A stretch of 40,459 nucleotides of DNA from Candidatus Latescibacterota bacterium (GTDB taxonomy: Bacteria > Krumholzibacteriota > Krumholzibacteriia > Krumholzibacteriales > Krumholzibacteriaceae), in NCBI GenBank assembly GCA_019038625.1, contig JAHOYU010000089.1, forward strand, positions 1 to 40,459, written 5' to 3'. The notes under the pieces are model-generated. The model saw only the letters and a list, made by a program, of their open reading frames with translations. It was not told where the DNA came from and did no database searches. Shown here one piece after another: positions 1 through 9,370 of the stretch (positions are counted from its first letter, which is position 1; each line of letters begins with the position of its first letter). A program made the translations under genes and the position numbers.

Positions 1-2
1 GC

Positions 3-3000
3 ATGAGAAAGATTCAAACGACTCTGTTGTTACTTCTCATCCCAACGATCCTGTCAGCTGGAGAATACAGGATTTTACATGAGGATAACTCCAGCGTCAC
101 AGTAGAATTTTCTCCAGCCCGGCCGCTGGTCGAGCAGATGGGGGCCGTAGAGGGTGGATTCCTTGCCAGGATCGCCGTAGAGGGATACATGCCTGAGAGA
201 GTGGAAGGAAGACCGGTCCTTCCCGTTCAGAGATATTTTTTCCAGGTGCCAGCAGTAGAAGGAATCAGGTTTCAGGTATTGGATGTCGATCTGGTCATGC
301 TTGACGGCATCCTGCCTGAAGTCTGGTTTTCCGGGAAAGTCGACATAGATGACCACTTGAGAGCTCTTCGTGACAGGGATGTGATGAAGGGTATCGAGCA
401 CGCGATCCTGGCTGGTACCGGCACGATGAGCAGGAGAAAGCTAGCCCTTGTAGATATATACCCGGTCATATGGGATCCTGGTACGTCATCGCTGGGCTAC
501 GCGGAGCGTATAGTTGTCAGGCTGTCCTTTGCTCCGCAAGAGATATCAGGGAAGACTACAGGCAGGAGAGGTTTCGGTGACAGTCATATAATCAACGCCG
601 ATCAGGCTGCAGGCTGGATAAAGCCAACTACGACCGAATCTTCTGCATTGAGGACCCCGTTTGAATTTTCGCTCGCCGACGACTGGCTCAAATTGAAAAT
701 AGCGGATACAGGAGTCTATGTGGTGACCTATACTGATATCCTTTCCGCGGGTCTCGATCCGGGTGAAATAGATCCAGCCACTATCCGTGTCTTCACTGGC
801 GGTCCTCTGCAGCAGCCTGCTGCGGCTGATGATGGTGGGAGTTTTGAGGATGACTACCATCTCGATGAATGCGCGGTGCTCTACAGGGGAGACAACTCAG
901 GTTCATTTTCTCCCGGTGATTCGATCATTTTCTACGCTCCCGGGATCGAGGGATGGATGAACGATCTCGATCCATCCGCCGATGTCATAGAATGGTATGA
1001 GCACGATTATGCTGAAAATTCTAACTACTGGCTCTCATGGGGACATGGCTTTGCGGGACAACCTCTCAGGATGGAAGAGCGGGATGTCAGTATTGCCGGT
1101 GTAACCCCGGATCTTGATGTAACTACATATGAGGAGAGGATACACAGGGAAGAGGATAATCTCTATGATCCGAAGTACACTGAGGACAGGTGGTACTGGA
1201 GATCCCTCGGAGCCGGGAGTTCATCGTTTACCGACAATTTCACTCTGGACAGCGTGGTGGGGAATGGCAGGTTCCGCACCCTCGGTTACGGTCCATACAA
1301 CTCATATGACATTATCAATCCGACTTACTATATCAACGGGGCGGAGGTAGGGACACTGGCCTGCTCGGTGGCCATCTACTCTTTTGATCCAGAGACGCTC
1401 GATGTTGCCATCAACAACCTGGTGAATTCGACAAACACGTTCAGAGTCGTCAAGGAACCGGGCGATATGGTCTATGTCCTCTGGTACGAGATCTATTACG
1501 AACGATATCTGAACGCGACAGGTGGGGAGTTGAATTATTTCAGCCCGGATGAGATCGGGCAGGCACGATTCCAGTTGAACGGATTCTCGACGGGTGAGAG
1601 GTTCCTCTTTGATGTCACTTCGTTCAAGTCTCCAGTATTATTGACGCATTTCAGCAGCACCGCAGAAAATATAACATACATTGACGGATTATCCGGTTCT
1701 CCGGCACATTACTTTGCGATGCAGGCCCATGCTCTCAGACATCCGGAGATAGAGAGATACTCCCGTTTAACGGGCAGCCTGGTCTCTTTGAGAGATGAAC
1801 CGGCCTGCCCGAATATGGTGATCATCTACAACAGCAGGTTTGAGGCGGCGGCGAGCGAGCTCGCTTTGTACAGGTCATCGCACCTGCCCCTGGTGGAAGA
1901 CCCGCTGGTAAAAGCCGTGGATGTCCGGCAGATCTATGATAATTTCTCTGGCGGCATGAAAGACCCGGTCGCGATCAGGAACTATCTGAAATTCCTTTAC
2001 GATAATTTCGATGATGGGATCGAGTCTGAGATAAAGTACGCCCTTCTGATGGGTAACGGTACTTATGATACGAAAGATATCCTGGGAACCGGGATAGACT
2101 ATGTGCCCCTGTATGTAAAAGATTATGGGCGAGAGATGGTCGAAGACGACGACTTTTTCGCGAGACTCGATGGGGACAACGACAGGCTAATAGATCTCGG
2201 CCTTGGCAGGATGACGGTCCTTTCGGCATCTGAGGCTTCTGCATGGGTGAGAAATATCATCGCATACGAAGCGGATGTCGAACCTGGAGCATGGAAGAAC
2301 AAGGTGATGCTGGTCGCCGATGATGAATTTTCCGCAAACACGAACTGCGACTACAGTTTTATGATAGACACTGAATACATGAGTCAGGGATACACATATT
2401 TTCCGGATTTCATCGATTTAAAAAAGATATACCTTCATCATTATCCGTTCAGTGGTGATCTGAAGCCTGAGGCGTCAAACGACCTGCTGGACGGATGGAA
2501 CGATGGCGCTCTGATCGTAAAATATACCGGGCACGGATCTCCCCAGCAGATGGCCGATGAGCGCGTGATGCAGAAATCCGATGTATATTCCCTGAGAAAC
2601 GGGGACAGGAGGCCACTCTTCCTGGCATTTTCATGCTCGGTAGGCAATATCGAATCTCCATATCAGAGGAGTATCGCTCAGGAGATGGTCGTACGGGATG
2701 ACGGTGGCGCGATTGCGACGATCACAGGTACAGGAGGCACTCTTGGAATACCAAACAGGGAACTCTGTTTTTCCCTGTTCAAGACTTTGTTCACATCAGA
2801 GGACAGCACCGGAACATGGCCGTTGGGGACTACGATGATGCTGGCCAAGCCCTGCTGCGCGGTTTTCGGGGACGGTATGAATAATTCCCAGTATATTCTT
2901 CTCGGTGATCCGGCTATGATGCTGGCTATGCCCGGTTATACGGTCGAACATGAAGTGAGCACCATTGACACGATGCTGACCGGTGCCAGGTATACTCTGG

Positions 3001-3965
3001 ACGGCAGGGTCATGTCAGGAGGAGCCGTACTCACCTCGTTCAATGGTAACGCCGACATCATCGTACAGGAATCATTCGAAAATGTTAATGATGGACCGAT
3101 CACATGCTATTACGGGTATGAATTGAAATATTACCTGCCCGGCAAGGAGATATTCAGAGGGTCGGTCGATGTAAGCGCGGGACGCTTCAATATCGATTTT
3201 GTCATTCCAATCCGATGCAAGACGGGCCCTGAGGCGAGGGTCAGGTCGTATGTGACCACAAATGGTGAGGACGGTGTAGGCGCAGAAGATTCCCTGTTAA
3301 TAGTGAGCAACCCGGATATTCCCCAGAATTCGGGGCCACCATCGATAAATATCTTTTTCAGCGGACAGGCAACGAAGGTGAAACAGGGTGCCTCGCTGAA
3401 CGTGGAGATCTCCGACGATGACGGGATCGCGATCCTTGGCAGTGACCCGCAGAGCTCCATCTTTCTCGAGTTCGATCGGAGCGGCTACCCGATATTTGTC
3501 ACCGATTATTTCACCTATGATCATGGATCTTCGACAACTGGCAGGGTCGAATATCCCCTGCATTCAGGATTCAGCCCGGGCCCCCATTCAGTTATCGTCA
3601 GAGCGTTCGACAATCTGGGGGAATCTTCCACCGATACGCTCGCGTTCGATGTGGTCGAGGAGGGGCTCTACACGGTAAGCGATGTGTTTAATATGCCGAA
3701 TCCCTTTACGGAAACTACGAATTTCGTCTTCCAGCTCAGTAACGACGCGGATGTCGTCCTGCGAGTGTACAATGTCTCTGGAAGAGAGATATGGAGCCGT
3801 AAGACCTATGGGGAGGAAGGATTCAACAGTATTTATTGGGATGGAAGGGATTATGGAGGAGACAGGCCCGCGAACGGGACTTATCTCTATCTCCTGGATG
3901 TTTCATTCAGAAACTCTTATAACCGCTGTGAAACTGTTTCAGGAAAGGCGGTTTTGCTACGATAA
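3..3965 (+). CDS. porU: PorU-like type IX secretion sortase, C25 (gingipain-family) peptidase
   Basis: In T9SS bacteria, PorU is the outer-membrane-associated cysteine peptidase that removes the C-terminal sorting domain from cargo and attaches the cargo to the surface. The 1320-residue product opens with a clear signal peptide (about residues 1-19, a run of Leu ending in SAG), so the ATG at 3 is probably the true start although its ribosome site lies outside the window. After a long beta-rich N-terminal region comes the C25 peptidase core, with the catalytic His in YTGHGS (H844) and Cys in FSCSVG (C878). The C-terminus (about 1225-1320) has an NPF motif and a FlgD-Ig-like fold signature (YWDGRD, NGTYLY). 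Seen next door is a PorV-family gene, and porU and porV are also neighbours in Porphyromonas. The alternative is a secreted C25 protease cargo rather than the sortase itself. Confidence 0.78.
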   Translation: MRKIQTTLLLLLIPTILSAGEYRILHEDNSSVTVEFSPARPLVEQMGAVEGGFLARIAVEGYMPERVEGRPVLPVQRYFFQVPAVEGIRFQVLDVDLVMLDGILPEVWFSGKVDIDDHLRALRDRDVMKGIEHAILAGTGTMSRRKLALVDIYPVIWDPGTSSLGYAERIVVRLSFAPQEISGKTTGRRGFGDSHIINADQAAGWIKPTTTESSALRTPFEFSLADDWLKLKIADTGVYVVTYTDILSAGLDPGEIDPATIRVFTGGPLQQPAAADDGGSFEDDYHLDECAVLYRGDNSGSFSPGDSIIFYAPGIEGWMNDLDPSADVIEWYEHDYAENSNYWLSWGHGFAGQPLRMEERDVSIAGVTPDLDVTTYEERIHREEDNLYDPKYTEDRWYWRSLGAGSSSFTDNFTLDSVVGNGRFRTLGYGPYNSYDIINPTYYINGAEVGTLACSVAIYSFDPETLDVAINNLVNSTNTFRVVKEPGDMVYVLWYEIYYERYLNATGGELNYFSPDEIGQARFQLNGFSTGERFLFDVTSFKSPVLLTHFSSTAENITYIDGLSGSPAHYFAMQAHALRHPEIERYSRLTGSLVSLRDEPACPNMVIIYNSRFEAAASELALYRSSHLPLVEDPLVKAVDVRQIYDNFSGGMKDPVAIRNYLKFLYDNFDDGIESEIKYALLMGNGTYDTKDILGTGIDYVPLYVKDYGREMVEDDDFFARLDGDNDRLIDLGLGRMTVLSASEASAWVRNIIAYEADVEPGAWKNKVMLVADDEFSANTNCDYSFMIDTEYMSQGYTYFPDFIDLKKIYLHHYPFSGDLKPEASNDLLDGWNDGALIVKYTGHGSPQQMADERVMQKSDVYSLRNGDRRPLFLAFSCSVGNIESPYQRSIAQEMVVRDDGGAIATITGTGGTLGIPNRELCFSLFKTLFTSEDSTGTWPLGTTMMLAKPCCAVFGDGMNNSQYILLGDPAMMLAMPGYTVEHEVSTIDTMLTGARYTLDGRVMSGGAVLTSFNGNADIIVQESFENVNDGPITCYYGYELKYYLPGKEIFRGSVDVSAGRFNIDFVIPIRCKTGPEARVRSYVTTNGEDGVGAEDSLLIVSNPDIPQNSGPPSINIFFSGQATKVKQGASLNVEISDDDGIAILGSDPQSSIFLEFDRSGYPIFVTDYFTYDHGSSTTGRVEYPLHSGFSPGPHSVIVRAFDNLGESSTDTLAFDVVEEGLYTVSDVFNMPNPFTETTNFVFQLSNDADVVLRVYNVSGREIWSRKTYGEEGFNSIYWDGRDYGGDRPANGTYLYLLDVSFRNSYNRCETVSGKAVLLR

Positions 3966-4025
3966 GCTGTTAACGAGCTTTTGATTACGGATGCAGGTAT
4001 TAGCTTTCCGCGTGTGCCAAAAAGC

Positions 4026-4052
4026 TTGACCCGGGTCCGTGTGGAATATAGT
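4026..4052 (+). promoter_or_regulatory. weak sigma-70-like promoter candidate upstream of porV
   Basis: TTGACC (4026-4031) and TATAGT (4047-4052) resemble -35 and -10 boxes, but the 15-base spacer is short. They lie in the 123-base gap between the PorU-like and PorV-like genes. FCB bacteria can use divergent promoter consensus sequences, so this is only a candidate. Confidence 0.28.
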
Positions 4053-4088
4053 TTTATAGAAGGAGTCTAATACTAGAAGGAGATAAAT

Positions 4089-5102
4089 ATGGTTAAGGTT
4101 TTCAGGACAATATCAGCCGTTTTGCTTATTTCCGCCCTATGCGCAGGGCAGGCGCTGGCCCAGGGAGAATCGGGTGCGAGTAGTCTGATCATTCCTCCCA
4201 GCGCAAGGGCGAACGCGATGGGGCAAAGTTTTGTTGCTCTGTCCGAGGATGCTACGAGTCTTTGGTGGAACCCGGCCGGAATGGCTTTCCAGAAAAGAGC
4301 CGTGGACTTCATGCATACTCAGCTGGTTCCCGACCTCGCTTCGGATGTCTTCTTCGAATACCTTGGAGTGATATACGAGATCGAGGGGCTAGCCGTTATC
4401 GGTGCTAATATCCAGTATCTTACATATGGTGAGTGGGAAGCGACAAGCGAGACAGGAGAGGATCTTGGAACTGCCAAGTCTTATGAGTTCGTTCCCACCA
4501 TCGGTGGAGCCATAAGGATAACAGATAATCTGGCTGTCGGGTTGAATCTTAAATTTATCTATGTGAATCTGGCTCCCGCCTGGGCGACAGTCGAGCAGAT
4601 CGACGGAACGGGCCATTCTGTCGGAGTCGATTTCGGTGTGCTTTGGAAGGTGCCTGATTTCAGTGTTGCCGGATATAAGATCAGCAGGTTGAGGCTCGGA
4701 TCCAGTGTAGTGAATATCGGCCCGTCGCTGACATACAAGAACCGTGACCAGGCCGCCCCGCTTCCGAGGAATCTCAGGGTGGGTTTCGCTTATACTCCGG
4801 TACAGGACGAGGGTATGGAGATCACTATGGTCGCCGATGTCAACAAGTCTCTCGTCGACTATTTCACAGATGAAGATTACAAGCGATCGAACACTTATCA
4901 TGTGGGTGCGGAATTTGTTTATGCGGCTCTTCTCGTGATACGCGGTGGGTATATTCAGGACAAGGATGGGGATATCAAGGCTCCAACCTATGGCTTGGGA
5001 TTTCTCATGCTCGAGAATAAATTGAGGATCGATTTCGCCAGTATTCCCCAGGCGTCAGATCTCGAGAGGGTATATCGCTGGTCGGTCGGATACAATTTCT
5101 AG
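4089..5102 (+). CDS. porV: PorV/PorQ-family outer-membrane protein of type IX secretion
   Basis: PorV is a FadL-like outer-membrane barrel that receives T9SS cargo from the translocon and hands it to PorU. The 337-residue product has a signal peptide ending in ALA (about residue 24). This is followed by the family's usual N-terminal signature: GASSL, then PPSARANAMG, then a short stretch with WWNPAGMA, typical of PorV/PorQ/UPF0164 proteins. The rest is amphipathic beta-strands and the chain ends in an aromatic residue (GYNF), as barrels do. The ATG at 4089 is supported by an AAGGAG site (4077-4082) six bases upstream. It sits 123 bases after the PorU-like gene, matching the porU-porV pairing known in Bacteroidota. 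It could be a PorQ-type or orphan paralogue; the family call is much firmer than the exact member. Confidence 0.8.
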   Translation: MVKVFRTISAVLLISALCAGQALAQGESGASSLIIPPSARANAMGQSFVALSEDATSLWWNPAGMAFQKRAVDFMHTQLVPDLASDVFFEYLGVIYEIEGLAVIGANIQYLTYGEWEATSETGEDLGTAKSYEFVPTIGGAIRITDNLAVGLNLKFIYVNLAPAWATVEQIDGTGHSVGVDFGVLWKVPDFSVAGYKISRLRLGSSVVNIGPSLTYKNRDQAAPLPRNLRVGFAYTPVQDEGMEITMVADVNKSLVDYFTDEDYKRSNTYHVGAEFVYAALLVIRGGYIQDKDGDIKAPTYGLGFLMLENKLRIDFASIPQASDLERVYRWSVGYNF

Positions 5103-5129
5103 ATCCACCCCTGGGAAAGGTTCAGCCAC

Positions 5130-8100
5130 TTGGCAGCGGTTAGCTATAATATGCGGACAGGCCTGGCACTGTTTCTGTTGACCATCTTTGCAGCTTTGTT
5201 GTCCGATGCATATGCTTCGGGCAGGAAAGCTCCCGTCCTCAGAAGATCGGATAACGGGACCTTCGTCTATTCAGGCGAGAGGAAAGACGTTCCGGATTAC
5301 GACAAGCCACCGAGAAAAATATTCGATTACGACGATGTATCCCGTAGACTGGCAAGTCGTGCGATGTTGACTAAGGGGGGCGGCCCCGGAGTGGTTGAAG
5401 GGACCATACGTGTTGTCGTACTGAGGATCGCATTCAGAAACAACAGCATGCCCGGACTCACCAGTATATCTACCGATGGAGATTTCGATCTGACTCCCGG
5501 CGGCACATCGCTCATCGATCCGACTCCTCATAATTCAGTATATTTCAGCGGACATATGCAGGGCCTCCATAATTATATCGATCTTCAGTCCTGCGGTAAG
5601 CTGCAGGTCGAATGGGACATCCTGCCGCAGGAGGAGAACGGTTCCTACAAACTATCTGACATAGCCGATTACGGGCCGGGCAGCGGTGGAGGATGGACGA
5701 CTCCCCAGCTGGCTCACTTTCTTTATGACGCGGTTGTCACAGCCGACCAGGAACTGGCTGATCAGGGATATCCCGTCAGGCTTTCAGATTACGATGCAGT
5801 CATCCTGGTGCATGCGGGCGCCGATCTCCAAAGTGATTATTATTCGGACAGCCCTAACGACATCCCCTCGTTTTTCGCGCGACTTGGTGATGTGGACCAG
5901 ATACCTATCGAGGGCGGCTCGACGATAATATCGGAAATATCAGTTGTGCCTGAGACAGCTACGCAGGATGGTATCCACGGGAGCCAGGCGTCCGTGCTGG
6001 CCCATGAATTCGGACATGTCCTGGGGCTTCCAGACCTCTACGATGTCTATTATGGAATGCCGATCGTGGGAGTATGGGACCAGATGGATTCCGGCAGCCA
6101 GGTCGGGGTATACCTGATCGATGGTGATGAGGAGATATATGTCCTCGGTATCCTGCCCGCCGGATTCGGTGCCTGGTCAAAATACATGTTGGGATGGCTC
6201 GATGTCGACACGGTCCAGACTTTCGACAATGAGATAGCTCTCAGTGCCCTGGAGAAATGCCCATCGCGAGCTGTCAGGGTCGATATAACCGGTGATGAAT
6301 ACTATCTGATAGAGAACCGTGCCGCGGAGACGGACGACATATATACTCAGCCCGTCTGGGATCCCGTATCAGGAGTCGTGATCGGCTGGGGCAACTGTCT
6401 GAATTGTGATGAGGGTGAAGTAGATGAATACGAATGGGAACTTGTCAACACCTACGACATTCTGTTGCCCACCGAATCTGATTATCCTTCGAGCGACGGG
6501 GGGCCAGGCTTGCTCGTCTGGCATATAGATGAAAGTTTCATTGCCGACCGGTGGTATGAGAACGAAGTGAACTCCAGATGGCCTTTTGGAGTCTGGCTGG
6601 TTGAAGCGGGTGGAGAGACAGACCTCGGCAATCCATATTCCGGTTACAGGATGGGGTGGTTTGACGACGCGTTTTATGCCGGCAACTCCGAGGTGATGTC
6701 TGACTCGACTTTTCCTTCGGCGTGGAGTAACTGGGGTGTGCCCTCGGGAGTAAGGCTCGAGAATGTATCGGGTAGAGATACATTGATGACATTCGGCGCG
6801 GGGGTAAGGGATATCGATTATTCGGAGCCTTTTGTCCCGGCGACCACGATTCCCGATGGAGGAGCGCTTCACCTTGCGGGCCAGAACAGATCGGTCCTGG
6901 TCGACGCTTTCGGTGGAGTATATGTCACGGGCCATGATGAGATGGTGGCTCATGTAGCTGTTCCTGCTATGACACCGATGCTTCTTGCTCCGGGATTCGA
7001 TTCTTCTGACGGGGCGGATGCGGTTATTATCGTTGGCGCGGATGGGTTGTTTCATGCATTGAGTACTTACGATTGGGAAGCGATCAACGATTCATGGCCA
7101 GCTTCGTTCGGAGCGGGACCTGTCACTCATCCTGCGCTGTTTACCGCTGATGAGGATGTAATGATCGCGGCAGTCTTTGATGACGGCAGTATGCGGCTGA
7201 CAGGCAGATCCGCTGTGGATGAAGTCGATCCGTACTATTTACCTGACGGTATGAGTTTTTCCGGAAACCTTGTCATAGAAGATGATGGGACAGGAAATTC
7301 GACACATATGGTGATTCTTGTCACAGGCCAGGTTACAGGGGAGACAAGATTGTCCCGTTTTTCTCCTGTTGATGGCAATATTGTACAATTGTTGGGTTGG
7401 GATCCCGTAATCCCGCTATCACAGACCGATATGTCAGGGAGGATCGTTCTGCTCGGTGGAGATCTCGATCCCGCTGCCGATGGATATGAATTCTATGTAG
7501 TGGCGATGTCGACCGGCAGGGTGATATGTTGCGGCCAGGACGGAATCATATCGGACAGAAGTCTTGGGAAAGCTGTCATAAGCGTACCCGCCCTTCAGGA
7601 TATGAACGGAGATTCATATATTGATATCGTAATGACCGACGGGATCAATATCCATGTCAGGGGAACCACAGGATCAAGCATCACGGGATGGCCAAGGAAT
7701 ATCAACGATATGTTCGTGCTTCCGATGGAAATCAGGATAACAGCGGCGTTGACAACCGCATCTTCATCGGAGGGAGCCTGGGTAGCGGTCGGTACAGACG
7801 CAGGCATCTTCTTTATCCTGGATCACATGGGCGAACTTGTCCCTGGCTACCCGAAGAGAATAGCCTCCAGTCTGAATCAGCCTGTAGAGCTGACAGTGTC
7901 CGGAGAAGAGGGACAATATATTTATCTGGATATGATCTATAATCATGGAATAAATGAATTTTACGATTTCAGGCCTCCAGGCGGCTCAGTCAAGTGGCGC
8001 AGGGGTGATTTTGGACCTCCGGACCCTGATATCTCCTGGCCGATGCTTTATGGCGATACAGGACGTACAGGCTTCGCGTCCGGTTCAAGCGGGTTCGATA

Positions 8101-8396
8101 CTGCCATTCCTGCCTGGACCGAACTGGAAGAAGGGATAACCATTTATCCGAATCCTTCGAGGACGGGTAAAGTCTCGGTCCATTTCAGTGCGCCTGAATC
8201 CGGCAAAGCCAGTATAAGGATTATGACCCTTACCGGCGAGTTAATCTTTGAAGAGACAAAACAACTCTCCGGGGGAGAAGATGAATTTGAGATTTCGATG
8301 TTGGATAAGGCTTCCGGTGTATATATCTGCAGGCTCGAGATAGAGGCTGGCAGCAGAAGCGTGAGTATAAACAGGAAATTCGCAGTTATCAGATGA
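5130..8396 (+). CDS. secreted M6-family metalloprotease with T9SS type A sorting domain
   Basis: This is a predicted extracellular zinc protease of the immune-inhibitor-A (M6) family and a likely T9SS cargo. The product (1088 residues) has a signal peptide ending near DAYA. The zinc site is HEFGHVLGLPD (H292, E293, H296), the M6 form of the HExxH motif. Residues about 570-960 look like a repetitive beta-propeller with short Asp/Gly-rich repeats (FG-GAP-like). The last ~85 residues form a T9SS type A sorting domain beginning IYPNPS and ending with GVYICRLE and a basic tail. The start is uncertain: TTG at 5130 has GGGAAAGG nine bases upstream, while the ATG at 5151 is also in frame before the signal peptide. 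It begins 27 bases after porV, so it may be co-transcribed with it. The peptidase family is firm; the substrate is unknown. Confidence 0.85.
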   Translation: MAAVSYNMRTGLALFLLTIFAALLSDAYASGRKAPVLRRSDNGTFVYSGERKDVPDYDKPPRKIFDYDDVSRRLASRAMLTKGGGPGVVEGTIRVVVLRIAFRNNSMPGLTSISTDGDFDLTPGGTSLIDPTPHNSVYFSGHMQGLHNYIDLQSCGKLQVEWDILPQEENGSYKLSDIADYGPGSGGGWTTPQLAHFLYDAVVTADQELADQGYPVRLSDYDAVILVHAGADLQSDYYSDSPNDIPSFFARLGDVDQIPIEGGSTIISEISVVPETATQDGIHGSQASVLAHEFGHVLGLPDLYDVYYGMPIVGVWDQMDSGSQVGVYLIDGDEEIYVLGILPAGFGAWSKYMLGWLDVDTVQTFDNEIALSALEKCPSRAVRVDITGDEYYLIENRAAETDDIYTQPVWDPVSGVVIGWGNCLNCDEGEVDEYEWELVNTYDILLPTESDYPSSDGGPGLLVWHIDESFIADRWYENEVNSRWPFGVWLVEAGGETDLGNPYSGYRMGWFDDAFYAGNSEVMSDSTFPSAWSNWGVPSGVRLENVSGRDTLMTFGAGVRDIDYSEPFVPATTIPDGGALHLAGQNRSVLVDAFGGVYVTGHDEMVAHVAVPAMTPMLLAPGFDSSDGADAVIIVGADGLFHALSTYDWEAINDSWPASFGAGPVTHPALFTADEDVMIAAVFDDGSMRLTGRSAVDEVDPYYLPDGMSFSGNLVIEDDGTGNSTHMVILVTGQVTGETRLSRFSPVDGNIVQLLGWDPVIPLSQTDMSGRIVLLGGDLDPAADGYEFYVVAMSTGRVICCGQDGIISDRSLGKAVISVPALQDMNGDSYIDIVMTDGINIHVRGTTGSSITGWPRNINDMFVLPMEIRITAALTTASSSEGAWVAVGTDAGIFFILDHMGELVPGYPKRIASSLNQPVELTVSGEEGQYIYLDMIYNHGINEFYDFRPPGGSVKWRRGDFGPPDPDISWPMLYGDTGRTGFASGSSGFDTAIPAWTELEEGITIYPNPSRTGKVSVHFSAPESGKASIRIMTLTGELIFEETKQLSGGEDEFEISMLDKASGVYICRLEIEAGSRSVSINRKFAVIR

Positions 8397-8411
8397 CCGT
8401 GGAGGAATCAG

Positions 8412-9359
8412 ATGAGGAGTGATCATAGAATCCTGCTGGTAGTGGCTGTATTATCCCTGATGGCAATAATTCCCCATCCGATATTTGCGATCGATGGTGA
8501 AAGGCCCATGGATGCTACTTCATCGATATTCAAAGAGGACAGGGGGTTCGACCTCGAGAGATACAAGAGCAGGGAGACTCTCAGTCTGGGTGGAAGGAAG
8601 CTCGACAGGCCAATGGCTTCGAGAGCAGATGTCCTTGCCCCTGCGGGAGTGAGAAGGAGCGCTATGCGGCCCGGAGGCAAGAGGAAGATGGCAATCTCTG
8701 TGCTGGCATCCGCTCTTCTTCCCGGACTCGGAGAATTGTATCTTTACCTCGATTCCGGAGAGAAGAAAGCGCTGTACAGGGCCCCCGTGTTCATGGCTCT
8801 TGACGCCTATCTCTGGTATGGTTACAAGGATAATTACGACAGGGGCAAGGATTTCAAAAGAGAATACGAGGCATACTGCGATGCCCACTGGAGTGAAGAG
8901 AGATTCCTCGCGCAGCATCCCGAATGTATTGGGTACGGAGGGTGCGATGACTGGGAGATGTACAATGAAATCGGGCCTGCGAGTCAGGATTTTTTCTTTA
9001 TCTATATACCGAGGGACCTGGACAGGGAAGAATATTACGAGAACTGCGGCAAGTATGATGCTTTCGTCTTCGGGTGGGACGACTGGGACGACACTGGATG
9101 GGACTATCAATACGAGACTTTCCAGCCATGGACTCCTCACAGGACTGAATACTGGCGCATCAGGGACGAAAGCGATAAGTACCTGGTCAGGGCCGACCAG
9201 CATATCATGTTGGCGATAATAAACAGGGTCGTCTCGATGCTCGACTCCGCCTGGCTGGCATATACGATAAACAGGGGCAGCGTCGATGACGGCGGACTGA
9301 CTCTCGATTTCACGCCTGGACGGGAAATGTCCACTGTGGGAATAAGCTACCGTTTTTAG
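8412..9359 (+). CDS. envelope protein of unknown function, PGLG-motif family (first of two tandem paralogues)
   Basis: I do not recognise a named function. The 315-residue product has an N-terminal signal peptide or membrane segment (residues about 8-25), a basic linker, then ALLPGLGELY followed by a hydrophobic stretch (FMALDAYLWYGY). This arrangement recalls DUF5683-like proteins of FCB bacteria, though that assignment is from memory of the motif. The middle (about 150-250) is acidic and very rich in Asp, Tyr, Trp and Glu, and contains several Cys. Near the end RVVSMLDSAWLAY is hydrophobic, and the last residues (GISYRF) form a beta-strand ending in Phe. The next gene shares the PGLG block, the RVVSM block and the aromatic ending. 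The start is fixed by GGAGGA (8401-8406) before ATG 8412. It is the first gene of a compact five-gene run. Confidence 0.6.
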   Translation: MRSDHRILLVVAVLSLMAIIPHPIFAIDGERPMDATSSIFKEDRGFDLERYKSRETLSLGGRKLDRPMASRADVLAPAGVRRSAMRPGGKRKMAISVLASALLPGLGELYLYLDSGEKKALYRAPVFMALDAYLWYGYKDNYDRGKDFKREYEAYCDAHWSEERFLAQHPECIGYGGCDDWEMYNEIGPASQDFFFIYIPRDLDREEYYENCGKYDAFVFGWDDWDDTGWDYQYETFQPWTPHRTEYWRIRDESDKYLVRADQHIMLAIINRVVSMLDSAWLAYTINRGSVDDGGLTLDFTPGREMSTVGISYRF

Positions 9360-9370
9360 GGGGTTTCAGT

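Noticed and set aside
6369-7055. Minus-strand open frame of 228 codons inside the M6 protease gene
   Set aside because: Arg/His-rich product typical of an antisense shadow in G+C-rich DNA; the + strand protein has firm domain evidence.
8520-9203. Minus-strand open frame of 227 codons inside the first PGLG-motif gene
   Set aside because: The + strand frame has a signal peptide, ribosome site and a paralogue next door, while the antisense product has no recognisable features.
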